This document shows positions 26,087 through 35,909 of a stretch of 64,000 bases of DNA, piece after piece (the stretch's first letter is position 1; every line of letters starts with the position of its first letter). Made by a program: the position numbers and the translations under genes. Source of the stretch: Alistipes sp047174275. GTDB taxonomy: Bacteria; Bacteroidota; Bacteroidia; Bacteroidales; Rikenellaceae. The stretch is from assembly GCA_047174275.1 (NCBI GenBank), contig JBCQUC010000002.1, positions 1 through 64,000 on the forward strand, given 5' to 3'. The notes under the pieces were generated by a model. It searched no databases. It was not told the DNA's origin and worked only from the letters and a program-made list of their open reading frames with translations.

Positions 26087-26857
26087 TTACCAAATCTTCC
26101 AAGGGGCTTTATTGCTATCCCACAACTTATTTAGCTCTGTATTATCTCGAAGCGTATCCATCGGCTGCCAGAATCCACTATGCTTATATGCATGCATCTC
26201 GCCCTTCGCCAAGATTCGCTGCATTGGCTCCTTCTCGAACATCTCGTGGTCACCCTCCAAATAGCCAAATACCTCTGGCTCACAGACAAAGAATCCAGCA
26301 TTGATCCATGTTCCAGTATCTGTTGGCTTCTCCAAGAATGACGATACTATTCCATCATCATCAATATCCAAGACTCCCAAACGACCACTAGGCTGATATG
26401 CCATCATAGATAACGCCTTGCCCGATGCCTTATGTGCCTCGATTGTTGCAGTTATATCGACATCCGCAACACCATCTCCATAGGTCAACAAGAATGGCTC
26501 ATTACCAATATACTTCTGGATTCTCTTGATACGTCCACCTGTCATAGTGTGCAAACCTGTATCGACCATCGTCACCTTCCACTTTTCAGAGTGATTATCA
26601 TGCACCTCGACACTATTATCCGACAGATCAACAGTCATATCACAGTTGTGACGGAAGTAGTTTGCGAAGTACTCCTTGATAACGTAGTGTTTATACCCAC
26701 AGCAGATCACAAACTCTGTGATTCCATGCTGCTCGTAGATCTTCATAATGTGCCATAGAATAGGCTTCCCTCCAATTTCGACCATCGGTTTAGGAATTAA
26801 GTTGGTAGCCTCACTCAATCGAGTTCCAAACCCACCTGCCAAAATAACTGCTTTCAT
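26087..26857 (-). CDS. rfbF: Glucose-1-phosphate cytidylyltransferase
   Basis: 256 residues from the ATG at 26857, which has an AAAAAG just before it; an in-frame upstream ATG at 26881 would overlap the previous gene by 20 bp. The sequence AVILAGGFGTRLSEATNLIP, then KPMVEIGGKPILWHIMKIY and LLTYGDGVADVDI is characteristic of RfbF/DdhA. Makes CDP-glucose from CTP and glucose 1-phosphate, feeding rfbG. Confidence 0.94.
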   Translation of the reverse strand: MKAVILAGGFGTRLSEATNLIPKPMVEIGGKPILWHIMKIYEQHGITEFVICCGYKHYVIKEYFANYFRHNCDMTVDLSDNSVEVHDNHSEKWKVTMVDTGLHTMTGGRIKRIQKYIGNEPFLLTYGDGVADVDITATIEAHKASGKALSMMAYQPSGRLGVLDIDDDGIVSSFLEKPTDTGTWINAGFFVCEPEVFGYLEGDHEMFEKEPMQRILAKGEMHAYKHSGFWQPMDTLRDNTELNKLWDSNKAPWKIW

Positions 26858-26861
26858 CTTT

Positions 26862-27776
26862 TTATTTTTTATAACAATCAATATTGTACTCTCTCAAAAA
26901 ATACTCCTTCAAAGCCTCTGGAGTCTTACCACACACTCTATACGCCTCAACAATCTTTGCATCAGATATTGTACGATACCACAAACACTGCAAAAAACAG
27001 TAGAGGAATCCCTCAACACCATCCAAGAATCCCAATTTTAGGATATAACGATAGATAAAGAATGCCCAGACTCTCCAAAAGTACGGAAGTTTAGAGTAAA
27101 AACCCTTCTTTTTACGCTTTTTTAGTGCATCTTCATCCAACTTTTTATCTACATCATTCGCCTCGAAGAGTCCAACCTCACTATCAATCAACATGATAGC
27201 CTCCTTTACAGCGTGATTATTATGGGCAGCAATCCATCGTGTCAAAGAGATAATCTTGTCATCACAAAGGTCTACATTCCAATGAATCGAACAACCATCC
27301 TCTACCTCGACATGTTCATCAATCATTCGAGCCTCAAAAAATGCCTTCCCCTTACGCATGATACGTACCATCGCCTTAGGGTATGCCCCACCATGTCGCA
27401 TCCAACGACGCATGAAGTACTCACGACGATTTATGCTAATTGCATTTACCGAGCTATCAACACTCTTTAAATCACTCTTTACCTTTGCAATAAGTTCATC
27501 TGTTAGATACTCATCGGCATCGTGACGCATGATCCACTCCGTTGGGTATGGAACTTCTGCTAGAGCCCAATTGAACTTCTTCGCCCAATTACTCTCCGCT
27601 GTCCATCTGTATTGGTATACCTTTGCCCCCAACCCTTCGGCAATCTCCACTGTACGATCTGTCGAATAGGAGTCAACAACAAAGACATTACAAGTCAACT
27701 TTAATGCACTCTTAACAGCCCTCTCAATATGTAACTCCTCATTGAGAGTCGGTATGAAGATAGATAATTCAGTCAT
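26862..27776 (-). CDS. Glycosyltransferase family 2, WaaE/KdtX-like
   Basis: 304 residues. N-terminal GT2 domain LSIFIPTLNEELHIERAV, VVDSYSTDRTVEIA and MRHDADEYLT as the acidic motif; the short loop NWAKKFNWAL fits the WaaE/KdtX-like group. The C-terminal third has a hydrophobic stretch (YFWRVWAFFIYRYILKL) that may dock to the membrane. It follows the WcaF-like gene. Donor and acceptor unknown. Confidence 0.8.
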   Translation of the reverse strand: MTELSIFIPTLNEELHIERAVKSALKLTCNVFVVDSYSTDRTVEIAEGLGAKVYQYRWTAESNWAKKFNWALAEVPYPTEWIMRHDADEYLTDELIAKVKSDLKSVDSSVNAISINRREYFMRRWMRHGGAYPKAMVRIMRKGKAFFEARMIDEHVEVEDGCSIHWNVDLCDDKIISLTRWIAAHNNHAVKEAIMLIDSEVGLFEANDVDKKLDEDALKKRKKKGFYSKLPYFWRVWAFFIYRYILKLGFLDGVEGFLYCFLQCLWYRTISDAKIVEAYRVCGKTPEALKEYFLREYNIDCYKK

Positions 27777-27794
27777 CTGATTATTTAGTTTAAG

Positions 27795-28346
27795 CTAACT
27801 ATTCAATACTCGTTTCTTGATAAATTTAGCTGGATTTCCAGCATATATCCCCCATGGTTCAGCATCTTTCATCATTACAGCTCCCGCTCCAATGATCGCC
27901 CCCTCTCCGATATTCGTATTTGGACCTACGAATGAACTTGCACATATCCATGTTTGATCTCCAATATGGATCTCTGGGCGGATCAACGGCAGTGTCGGGT
28001 CTTTGTAGTCATGTGTACCTGCACAGACATGTACCTTATGGCTAATTGTGGTACTCTTCCCAATCACAACTCGCCCGAGATTATAGATCAGTGTATCCTC
28101 ACCGATTGCACTCCAATCTCCAATCTCCAAATTCCAAGGAAACCAAATCACTGTCGATGAGTAGATATGAACCTGCTTACCTATCTTTGCACCAAACATA
28201 CGTAAGATCATATTTCTATAACCAAAAGCTATACGTGGCGAATATATAAAAAACAACTTGCCAAATGACCACAATATACGCTTTACATATATCCACTTCG
28301 AATAGTTTAAGTGCTTTCTATTCTCCGCTATATCTATTTCACCCAT
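27795..28346 (-). CDS. WcaF-like O-acetyltransferase (hexapeptide repeat)
   Basis: 183 residues of left-handed beta-helix. Hexapeptide-type repeats run from about residue 55 (IGKQVHIYSS) to the end, with the loop HKVHVCAGTHDYKDPTLPLI holding the likely catalytic His. The end, AGNPAKFIKKR, is typical of WcaF/CysE-like O-acetyltransferases. Likely acetylates a sugar of the repeat unit with acetyl-CoA. Confidence 0.85.
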   Translation of the reverse strand: MGEIDIAENRKHLNYSKWIYVKRILWSFGKLFFIYSPRIAFGYRNMILRMFGAKIGKQVHIYSSTVIWFPWNLEIGDWSAIGEDTLIYNLGRVVIGKSTTISHKVHVCAGTHDYKDPTLPLIRPEIHIGDQTWICASSFVGPNTNIGEGAIIGAGAVMMKDAEPWGIYAGNPAKFIKKRVLNS

Positions 28347-28354
28347 AATAGAAT

Positions 28355-29449
28355 CTATTTTCTTATACTTTGATCGTAAAGAGCAAACATCTCCTGCGCT
28401 ACGAATTTCATGGAGTAGCGACTCTCAATAAGGGCTCGCCCCCTCTCTCCCATCGCAGCTAAAGTATCCGACGAGATAGATATAGCTTGACGCAGAGCCT
28501 CTGTTATTGCCTCTTGTTCTGGATCTACACACCAACCACACTCGTTCGAGTTGAGCTCCAACCAAGGAGTTCCAGTTGTGGTAATTACAGGTGTACCCGA
28601 AGCCAAAGCCTCCGCCACCACTATACCAAAATTTTCAGAATATGTCGGCAAGACAAAGATATCTGCCTGCTTATATAGCTCCCACTTTTTATCTCCATAG
28701 ACCCCTCCGCAGAAGTTAAAGAGATTGAACACCCCCAATTGCTCCGCCTTTGCCTTTAGTTGGTCGATGTATGCTCGCTCCCCCTCACCTGCTATTATAA
28801 ACTCATACCCCTCCAATCTGCACTTCAGAGTTGATGCCGCCTCGATCAAAAACTCAATTCCCTTCTTAACATGTATTCTCGAAAGAAACAGAATTTTACG
28901 ACTCTTATTCCAAGATCTCTTCAACTCTATGCTCTCAACATCTACACCATTTGGGACTACAGCAACATTGCTATTATACCCCAATTTCAGCAGATTATCC
29001 CTCTCACTCTCAGCCGTCGCGTGTATACAATCGGCTCGCTTAACCGCACTCCTCTGATACAACATTAGAGCAGGTAACTTCTTTAGCCAATAGTTGCGCT
29101 GCATAATCCATGGCTCTAACATTCCATGAGGAGTCAAAACAACCTTATACCCAAGATCTTGTGCCCACCTCTGCACAAATGCACACATCGGCATCCAACA
29201 ACAGTTGACATGAACTATATCTGGCTTTATATCATTAAGCAGTTCACGCCACTCCGCCTTTGCCGAACCAAAAACCTGCGAGCTAATATAATGAACCTTA
29301 CAGTTCTCCAACTCCAGTTCATTCTCGGTCTTACACGTCGCAACATGAAGATCCACCAACAATCCAAGCTCCTTCGCTAGGAGTTGCATATAAAATCCAA
29401 CGCCTCCCGAAGTGCGATCTATACTGGGTATATAGTGGAGAACTTTCAT
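28355..29449 (-). CDS. Glycosyltransferase family 4
   Basis: 364 residues, GT-B fold. N-terminal Gly-rich acceptor loop (DRTSGGVGFYMQLLAKEL), C-terminal donor domain with RKILFLSRIHVKKG and the EX7E motif region PTYSENFGIVVAEALASGTPVI. Such retaining enzymes add sugars to the undecaprenyl-linked repeat unit at the cytoplasmic membrane. Follows ugd by 3 bp, but use of UDP-glucuronate is only a guess. Confidence 0.87.
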   Translation of the reverse strand: MKVLHYIPSIDRTSGGVGFYMQLLAKELGLLVDLHVATCKTENELELENCKVHYISSQVFGSAKAEWRELLNDIKPDIVHVNCCWMPMCAFVQRWAQDLGYKVVLTPHGMLEPWIMQRNYWLKKLPALMLYQRSAVKRADCIHATAESERDNLLKLGYNSNVAVVPNGVDVESIELKRSWNKSRKILFLSRIHVKKGIEFLIEAASTLKCRLEGYEFIIAGEGERAYIDQLKAKAEQLGVFNLFNFCGGVYGDKKWELYKQADIFVLPTYSENFGIVVAEALASGTPVITTTGTPWLELNSNECGWCVDPEQEAITEALRQAISISSDTLAAMGERGRALIESRYSMKFVAQEMFALYDQSIRK

Positions 29450-29452
29450 ATA

Positions 29453-30766
29453 TTATCGTCCAATACAGTAGTACTCAAAGCCACTCTTCTCCAGCTCAGC
29501 TGAGTCATAGATATTGCGACCATCAATTATAAGTGCTCTATTCATCGACTTATGTAGGACACGCCAACTAGGTAGACGGAACTGCTTCCACTCTGTCACT
29601 AGCAACATTGCATCAGCATCGAGTGTCGCATCATACATATCAGTTGCATACTCCACAACATCTCCTATTATTCGACGGCACTCCTTCATTGCAACAGGAT
29701 CGTAGACCTTAACCTTACACCCTGCCTCCAACAACAACTTAATTGTAACAATTGATGTCGCCTCTCGCATATCATCGGTCTCTGGTTTGAATGCCAACCC
29801 CCAAAGTGCTATCGTCTTGCCTTGTAGGTCTCCACCATAATAGCGGCTCAATTTATTGAAGAGCACACTCTTTTGGTTATCATTAACCTCCTCAACTGCC
29901 TTTAATACACTCATCTTATAGCCGCTCTTCTCAGCGGTTTTTATTAGTGCCTTTACATCTTTCGGGAAGCATGAACCGCCATATCCGCAACCTGGATAGA
30001 GGAATTTACTACCAATACGGCTATCTGTTCCAATACCTTTGCGCACCATATTTACATCTGCCCCAACGATCTCACAAAGATTTGCAATATCATTCATAAA
30101 TGAGATACGCGTTGCGAGCATAGAGTTCGCCGCATACTTAATCATCTCCGCAGATGGGATATCTGTAAATATCACACGGAAGTTATTCAACAAAAATGGA
30201 CGATAAAGTGTAGTCATAAGCTCCTTTGCACGCTCCGACTCAACACCCACAACGACACGATCTGGCGACATAAAGTCCGATATTGCAGCACCCTCCTTCA
30301 AAAACTCTGGGTTACTTGCGACATCAAATGGGATATCAACCCCTCGTTTGTCCAACTCCTCTTGTATCGCTGCCTTCACCTTTTTGGCTGTACCCACAGG
30401 CACTGTCGACTTTGTTACAAGGACTACGTATTTGTTCATATTGCGACCAACCGTGCGAGCAACCTCCAATACATACTGAAGATCGGCACTACCATCCTCA
30501 TCTGGCGGTGTACCAACAGCACTAAAGATGATCTCAACATCATCCAAACACGATGTTATATCTGTCGTAAAATTCAAACGTCCCTCACGATGGTTACGCA
30601 AAACCAACTCATCGAGCCCTGGCTCATAGATTGGAATCTCACCATTTAGAAGACTCTGAATCTTCAACTCATTTACATCAACGCAGGTGACATGTACGCC
30701 AACCTCCGCAAAACAGGTGCCCGACACTAATCCGACATAACCTGTACCTACTACTGCTATATTCAT
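29453..30766 (-). CDS. ugd: UDP-glucose 6-dehydrogenase
   Basis: 437 residues, full length. NAD-binding loop VVGTGYVGLVSGTCFAEVG, catalytic cysteine Cys266 in GGSCFPKD, and the FKPETDDMREA signature. Oxidises UDP-glucose to UDP-glucuronate, implying an acidic sugar in the polymer. It lies between an acetyltransferase and a GT4 gene. Confidence 0.95.
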   Translation of the reverse strand: MNIAVVGTGYVGLVSGTCFAEVGVHVTCVDVNELKIQSLLNGEIPIYEPGLDELVLRNHREGRLNFTTDITSCLDDVEIIFSAVGTPPDEDGSADLQYVLEVARTVGRNMNKYVVLVTKSTVPVGTAKKVKAAIQEELDKRGVDIPFDVASNPEFLKEGAAISDFMSPDRVVVGVESERAKELMTTLYRPFLLNNFRVIFTDIPSAEMIKYAANSMLATRISFMNDIANLCEIVGADVNMVRKGIGTDSRIGSKFLYPGCGYGGSCFPKDVKALIKTAEKSGYKMSVLKAVEEVNDNQKSVLFNKLSRYYGGDLQGKTIALWGLAFKPETDDMREATSIVTIKLLLEAGCKVKVYDPVAMKECRRIIGDVVEYATDMYDATLDADAMLLVTEWKQFRLPSWRVLHKSMNRALIIDGRNIYDSAELEKSGFEYYCIGR

Positions 30767-30775
30767 ATTTAAAAT

Positions 30776-31444
30776 TTAATATACAAATCCACTTGTTCTA
30801 CTAAAATATTTCGCCTCTTTTGGTATCGCTTTAATTGGTTTTGCTGGGACTCCACCATACAACATCCACGGCTCACTATAACTCTTTGCTAATACTGCCC
30901 CTGCACCCAATGCACTATATGGTGGAAGTGTGCTACCTCCTAATATTTTTACACCTGTCGACACAAAACAGTAATCTCCAATCGTAATTGGGTGGCTATC
31001 CTGACGACAATCATAAATATCTATTGAGTGTGACATAATCTGAGATGAATATCCACCTATAGAGACATAATTACCAATAGTCACCGTACTTGTACAATCA
31101 AGATGATGCCCCTTTGTTATACATGACTCTGCACCCATTATGAGTGCACTAGATCTGGTTGTATCGTGGGCAAAGTGTTGAGAGTCTGAACCAGTCTCAA
31201 AACCTGTAATCCAATTACTCCTAGTTATCAATGAATTGCGCCCTATTGTAACTTTATCTAGGTATATTATCACATTCAAGTGCCCAATCATCGCCCCTTC
31301 CTCCATCTTTAGATATTTAGGGAAGACATATGACAACCCTATTCGAGCCGCTGGGTGAATATCATATTTGTAAAATTTATTCAACACCCTATATTTCAAA
31401 CACCAAGGCAGAAGAACAACCAGCAAATTTATTATCTTTGTCAT
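30776..31444 (-). CDS. Hexapeptide-repeat acyltransferase
   Basis: 222 residues. A left-handed beta-helix with degenerate hexapeptides (GAMIGHLNVIIYLDKVTIG onwards) and a CoA-binding end (LGAGAVLAKSYSEPWMLYGG, then VPAKPIKAI). A central segment with GHHLDCTSTVTIGNYVSIGG may supply the catalytic His. Its ATG overlaps the stop of the GT4 gene. Probably O-acetylates the glycan; substrate unknown. Confidence 0.8.
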   Translation of the reverse strand: MTKIINLLVVLLPWCLKYRVLNKFYKYDIHPAARIGLSYVFPKYLKMEEGAMIGHLNVIIYLDKVTIGRNSLITRSNWITGFETGSDSQHFAHDTTRSSALIMGAESCITKGHHLDCTSTVTIGNYVSIGGYSSQIMSHSIDIYDCRQDSHPITIGDYCFVSTGVKILGGSTLPPYSALGAGAVLAKSYSEPWMLYGGVPAKPIKAIPKEAKYFSRTSGFVY

Positions 31445-32436
31445 TACTGCAATATTATTTTGTATAGTTGATAGTATCGATCTGTCACCTCACCTATCGA
31501 GTAAAGTTTTACATTATTTAGCCCCTCTGCGATCACCTCATCTCTTTTGAGATCATTCGCTATAATACCTTTATATCCATCTCTTATACTCTCTACGCTA
31601 TATGGATCTACAAGAAATGCCCCCTCTCCACAGATATCGACCATTGGAGAGATATTTGATGTAAGCACTGCTCGTCCAACTGCTTGACCCTCTAAGACTG
31701 GCATTCCAAAGCCCTCGTATGTTGATGGAAAATTAACAATATCACACCTATTATACTCCTCCAAAATCTCTGAATCGGATAGGTTTTCTACTATAGAGTA
31801 ATCTATATTCAATCTCTGCAATAGCTCTCGCTCCTCATCACTTACGCTTCCAACCACCCTTAAATGGCAAGAGATACCCTCCATCGCCTCAATACTTCGA
31901 CGTAGGTTTTTTCGCTCCAATGTGCCAATATGTAATATTATTGGCTTACTTTTTGAGAACTCTTTTGGCACATGTACAAACTCTGGAGATAGTGGATTAG
32001 GGATCACCTTTACCGACTCACCCTCAAGCGAGATTACATCTAGAACCTGTTGTTTAGAGTATTCAGATATGAATGTAACCCCCTTTGCACACTTCAAAGA
32101 GTCGATAAACATAGACTTCCAGAGTCTCTTTTTCAATCCATTCAAGTAGCTATAATACATTATATCGTGCACCGTAACAACACAATTCTCCCCTCGTAAA
32201 AATGGCAAAAGATAGTGCTCTGCTCCTGTTATATGGACAATATCATACTTGGTTGAACGACACTGTTTTATTGCTGCGCGTATATTCCGAAACAACCCCT
32301 TTGGTGAGTAGTTTGGGACAGGAAGATAGATTGAATCAACATCGCAATATCTCCTCATCGCTACCTCGATCGGTGCAAATACTCGACCTATCGAGAAACC
32401 CATATCTGGGTGACGATAAATAAACAATACCTTCAT
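31444..32436 (-). CDS. Glycosyltransferase family 4
   Basis: 330 residues, GT-B type. VTVHDIMYYSYLNGLKKRLW, ILHIGTLERKNLRRSIEAM and the donor-site motif FPSTYEGFGMPVLEGQAVG (EX7E-like) are typical of GT4 mannosyl/rhamnosyl transferases. It begins immediately after the Wzy stop. Donor not predictable. Confidence 0.85.
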   Translation of the reverse strand: MKVLFIYRHPDMGFSIGRVFAPIEVAMRRYCDVDSIYLPVPNYSPKGLFRNIRAAIKQCRSTKYDIVHITGAEHYLLPFLRGENCVVTVHDIMYYSYLNGLKKRLWKSMFIDSLKCAKGVTFISEYSKQQVLDVISLEGESVKVIPNPLSPEFVHVPKEFSKSKPIILHIGTLERKNLRRSIEAMEGISCHLRVVGSVSDEERELLQRLNIDYSIVENLSDSEILEEYNRCDIVNFPSTYEGFGMPVLEGQAVGRAVLTSNISPMVDICGEGAFLVDPYSVESIRDGYKGIIANDLKRDEVIAEGLNNVKLYSIGEVTDRYYQLYKIILQ

Positions 32437-33732
32437 CTAGATACTTTTTGAATTAGCTGGGATTTTTAATGCAGCCAATGTTATACCTGTAATAAATATA
32501 CAAAATCCAAGGTTGGTTGGTATTCCCATCTGCCCCTGTGGAAATGACAAGAGCATAGCCGCCGATAAAAACCAAGGCAATAGATTTGAGACCTTATTTC
32601 TCATTTGATACCACGCATATTGGAAGAGTTCAAATGAGATCAACAATCTAATAAGTATTATTGCCCAACCAATCAACAATCCACACTCACCGATAATTCT
32701 ACTCCATTCGTTCTCTCCATTGAAAAAACTATACATATTTGCATTAACCATCTTTGCACCTGCATTTGTGGCGATTCCAACTCCGAACCCTGCAAATGGA
32801 ATGTCAAAATTTAGAAGAGAGTTTAACAAACCTCCAATATATCGCCCTCCAATAACATTCTCGACTCCTCCCTCAACAGTATTAGCAGCCTCAAAACGAG
32901 AGGTAAATGCCTCCATGCTATCCCCCATCAAGCCCAAAACACTAGCAATTGAGAATGCTGCAACACCCCATATAGCAAATTTCACAACACGCTCCTTGTA
33001 CTTCAGATTAAATACGGCCATCACAGCAACAAAAGCCATAAAGACGACCGTCTGAAAGAAGTGTGTTCTAGAGATTGACATAGGTATTGATATGATATAA
33101 GCTCCAAGTGCACTAAAGAGTATATATTGTGGCAATCTATATAATTTCCCCAGAGAATCATTCATGAAGACATAAAAACAGAGAAGACACCCAACTAAGC
33201 TCTGGAACATAATATAACCAGATGTAAATGAGAAAGTTCCAGATGGTCTAAAATACCCCATCGCACCCTCAAATCCCGCACTACCCTCTCCTCCAATACC
33301 CATATTGATCCAATCACTCTGATCCGAAGAGAATTGTCTTACAATAATAACTGTCATCAATAAAGATACATAGATAATAAACTTACCCATCAATAGAACA
33401 TCATTGCGATCAAGCAACTTTCCCATCACAAAGACAAAAGGGATATGAAAAAAATATATTCGCCATCCATAGAGTCCAACAAAAACATTTCCATGACCAA
33501 ACGCTAACGACAACAGTAGAGATAGAGTACTAACAATCATAATAGCCGACACATATCCACTCTGCAACCATCCCTTACCAAGCCCAACCATCACGAGCCA
33601 TATAACAATCGGCTCACGAACCAACAACAACGGTGTCGCCAACGAAGGTAAAAACCACTTACGCAATGCACCCTCAAAAATCAACAAAAAGAGATATAAC
33701 CAGATTCCCTTTTTGTATATCGACATATTCAT
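32437..33732 (-). CDS. wzy: O-antigen/capsule polymerase (Wzy-like)
   Basis: 431 residues from the ATG at 33732, chosen because AGAGAG lies 4-5 nt upstream; ATGs at 33747 and 33726 are alternatives. About ten to twelve membrane helices with a larger periplasmic loop near FSSDQSDWINMGIGGEGSAG and a Wzy/WaaL-type loop before SFFNGENEW. There is only one candidate polymerase in the locus, matching one flippase. It should polymerise flipped repeat units in the periplasm. Topology-based call. Confidence 0.75.
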   Translation of the reverse strand: MNMSIYKKGIWLYLFLLIFEGALRKWFLPSLATPLLLVREPIVIWLVMVGLGKGWLQSGYVSAIMIVSTLSLLLSLAFGHGNVFVGLYGWRIYFFHIPFVFVMGKLLDRNDVLLMGKFIIYVSLLMTVIIVRQFSSDQSDWINMGIGGEGSAGFEGAMGYFRPSGTFSFTSGYIMFQSLVGCLLCFYVFMNDSLGKLYRLPQYILFSALGAYIISIPMSISRTHFFQTVVFMAFVAVMAVFNLKYKERVVKFAIWGVAAFSIASVLGLMGDSMEAFTSRFEAANTVEGGVENVIGGRYIGGLLNSLLNFDIPFAGFGVGIATNAGAKMVNANMYSFFNGENEWSRIIGECGLLIGWAIILIRLLISFELFQYAWYQMRNKVSNLLPWFLSAAMLLSFPQGQMGIPTNLGFCIFITGITLAALKIPANSKSI

Positions 33733-34994
33733 TATCTCTCTAAACATCCAAACTCTCTATTAAATTTAATAACCGACTCGGCTAATTCAGCCTCATACCT
33801 ACTCCACGGGCGTTGCTTTGCTCTTCTCAACGCCTCTCTACCCACCTCGACAATCCTCTCTGGATTATCTATTAACTCTAATATCTGAGCCCTTAAAGCC
33901 TCACTCGAACCCGCCTCAACAATCCAACCATCCCGACCGTGTGTAATAACATCTGGACCACACGTCCTATCTGTTGTTATTACAGGTGTACCCTGCGACA
34001 TCGCCTCCGTTATAACCAAACCAAACCCCTCGAAGAGAGATGGAAAGAGAAATACATCTTGCGTTGCCATCAACTCTAACACCTCGCTATGTGGTATCGG
34101 TGGAATATATCGAACCCGACTAAGAGCACTCCGCAACGCATCACATCCATCAATATTACCAGCTCCAACAACAGTCAACTCCACTCTATCCTCCAACCCC
34201 TCAATAGTCTCAAAGATATTTGCAATACCCTTACGCTGCGAAAGTCCACCAACAAACAATAGTTTTATCTTGCGCTCCGCAATTGGCACAAATTGACGCG
34301 TCTCATTCACTGGCGGAAAACCATATGGAATTACCTCTATATCTGCCAAATTACCAGGATAATCAAGCAGCGACTGCTTCGTAAAACTACTCGCCACATA
34401 TATCTTCTGAGCCAACGCCAACTCCCTATCCTTTCTCTGCAACTTCTCATCGGAATCATTAAATCCACCAAGTGTTACTGCCCACTCAGGACGATTAACA
34501 CGCTCCGACTCCAATAACTTGCGCATTGTTCGCCAATAACCAATCGGAAGATCATAAATCCTCCCCTTACCAAGAGCTTTCGCACTTAGAAAGATCTCCT
34601 CTGCACAATCCTCATAACAGTATACCGCATCAAACTCTTCGCTCCTTCGCTCTACAAAATTTGCGACCTTTCGATCCATCTCACTATATACTCGATCAAT
34701 ACAGAATTTACCACTCTCATGTGCAATCCAACCTTGAATTTTGAGTTTTGATGCCACCATACGCCCCAACTCCATAAATGGATAGCTATATGTAAGACCC
34801 TTTACAAGAGGACTCAACATCCGCTTACGAAAATCTTTGAATGGTGGCAACATCGACAACAGATAGGTAAAGCCACCTTTAAAACAGCTCACCGATGTGT
34901 GGTAACTATGCAAAGCCCCTAACCTCTGAAGCCCATAGATAGCACCACGCACATTTGCATTACCCGTTGGATGCGCTATTACAACTTTTTTCAT
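33732..34994 (-). CDS. Glycosyltransferase family 4
   Basis: 420 residues, somewhat long for the family. The GT-B donor domain has IKLLFVGGLSQRKGIANIFE and FPSLFEGFGLVITEAMSQG, giving the Glu pair of GT4. The N-terminal half contains AHPTGNANVRGAIYGLQRLG, typical of family members using UDP or GDP sugars on lipid-linked acceptors. Adjacent to wzy with overlapping ends. Confidence 0.85.
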   Translation of the reverse strand: MKKVVIAHPTGNANVRGAIYGLQRLGALHSYHTSVSCFKGGFTYLLSMLPPFKDFRKRMLSPLVKGLTYSYPFMELGRMVASKLKIQGWIAHESGKFCIDRVYSEMDRKVANFVERRSEEFDAVYCYEDCAEEIFLSAKALGKGRIYDLPIGYWRTMRKLLESERVNRPEWAVTLGGFNDSDEKLQRKDRELALAQKIYVASSFTKQSLLDYPGNLADIEVIPYGFPPVNETRQFVPIAERKIKLLFVGGLSQRKGIANIFETIEGLEDRVELTVVGAGNIDGCDALRSALSRVRYIPPIPHSEVLELMATQDVFLFPSLFEGFGLVITEAMSQGTPVITTDRTCGPDVITHGRDGWIVEAGSSEALRAQILELIDNPERIVEVGREALRRAKQRPWSRYEAELAESVIKFNREFGCLER

Positions 34995-34997
34995 TAT

Positions 34998-35903
34998 CTA
35001 ATATAAATAAGATGCGATCTGTGCTACGATATTCTTTGCCGAGCGTAGAAATATTATCTTTGCTGAGTTGAATGAACTACTCTCCAAACGCTTCTGTGGC
35101 ATATCTCTCCAAACAGACTCCCTCTTATACTTTAAATATACTTTTTTATATGGATTTACACACTCCACACACCACGCCTTAGCAGGCCCTGTAAAGTGAA
35201 TAATCCTAGCACCGCTCCACAACTCCTTGACATATCTCTTCTGAGACTCTATAATGAGGGGTGGGAATGCAAAATACCCAACGTGTGTATTCCACTTAGG
35301 GTGAATAAATTTTATCGTTCCATGAAGCACTGCATTTATTGCATCTTGATCGTTTAGCTTAACATCATGAGTATTTAAGTAGTCAAACAACTTACTCTGA
35401 ATACCATTCTCTCGCCAATAATCCAAATTCATCAATAAAACGCCAGCATTAGCATACCCTTCACCAATGTCGTCATAACCAATATAATCTTTCACAATAT
35501 CATGCGAAGTTGAAGCATCGTTAACACCAGCTGCAGAGTAACCAGATAGATCAATATCATATAACTCCTTTAGGCTTCCATTAATTATAACATCACAATC
35601 AATATATATCACTTTTGATACATCTTGCAATAAGGTTGGTGCTAATAACCTTAAGTATGTCGCAATCGAATAGACACCAGGATCTGGGAACTCCTTAAAT
35701 AGGTCATCAGTTATATTATAGATCTTTACCTTAGAGTTATATGAGTGACATATCTTCTCTATCTGAGAGATATTCTCACTCTCCACATTAACACAGAACA
35801 GATGTACAGTAACACTCTCCTCTCGATTATTATCGAGAAGTGACATTATGGCAATCCCAGCGTATTGACAAAAATTATTATCAGTGGCAAATATTACATC
35901 CAT
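34998..35903 (-). CDS. Glycosyltransferase family 8
   Basis: 301 residues of retaining GT-A fold. Starts DVIFATDNNFCQYAGIAIMSLL, with DxD at Asp102-Cys-Asp104 (YIDCDVI) and the downstream NDQDAINAVL and HFTGPAKAW motifs of the LgtC/WaaJ group. Such enzymes transfer galactose or glucose from UDP-sugars. Related to the GT8 gene at 36986-37918, one gene away. Confidence 0.88.
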   Translation of the reverse strand: MDVIFATDNNFCQYAGIAIMSLLDNNREESVTVHLFCVNVESENISQIEKICHSYNSKVKIYNITDDLFKEFPDPGVYSIATYLRLLAPTLLQDVSKVIYIDCDVIINGSLKELYDIDLSGYSAAGVNDASTSHDIVKDYIGYDDIGEGYANAGVLLMNLDYWRENGIQSKLFDYLNTHDVKLNDQDAINAVLHGTIKFIHPKWNTHVGYFAFPPLIIESQKRYVKELWSGARIIHFTGPAKAWCVECVNPYKKVYLKYKRESVWRDMPQKRLESSSFNSAKIIFLRSAKNIVAQIASYLY

Positions 35904-35909
35904 TTGCTG

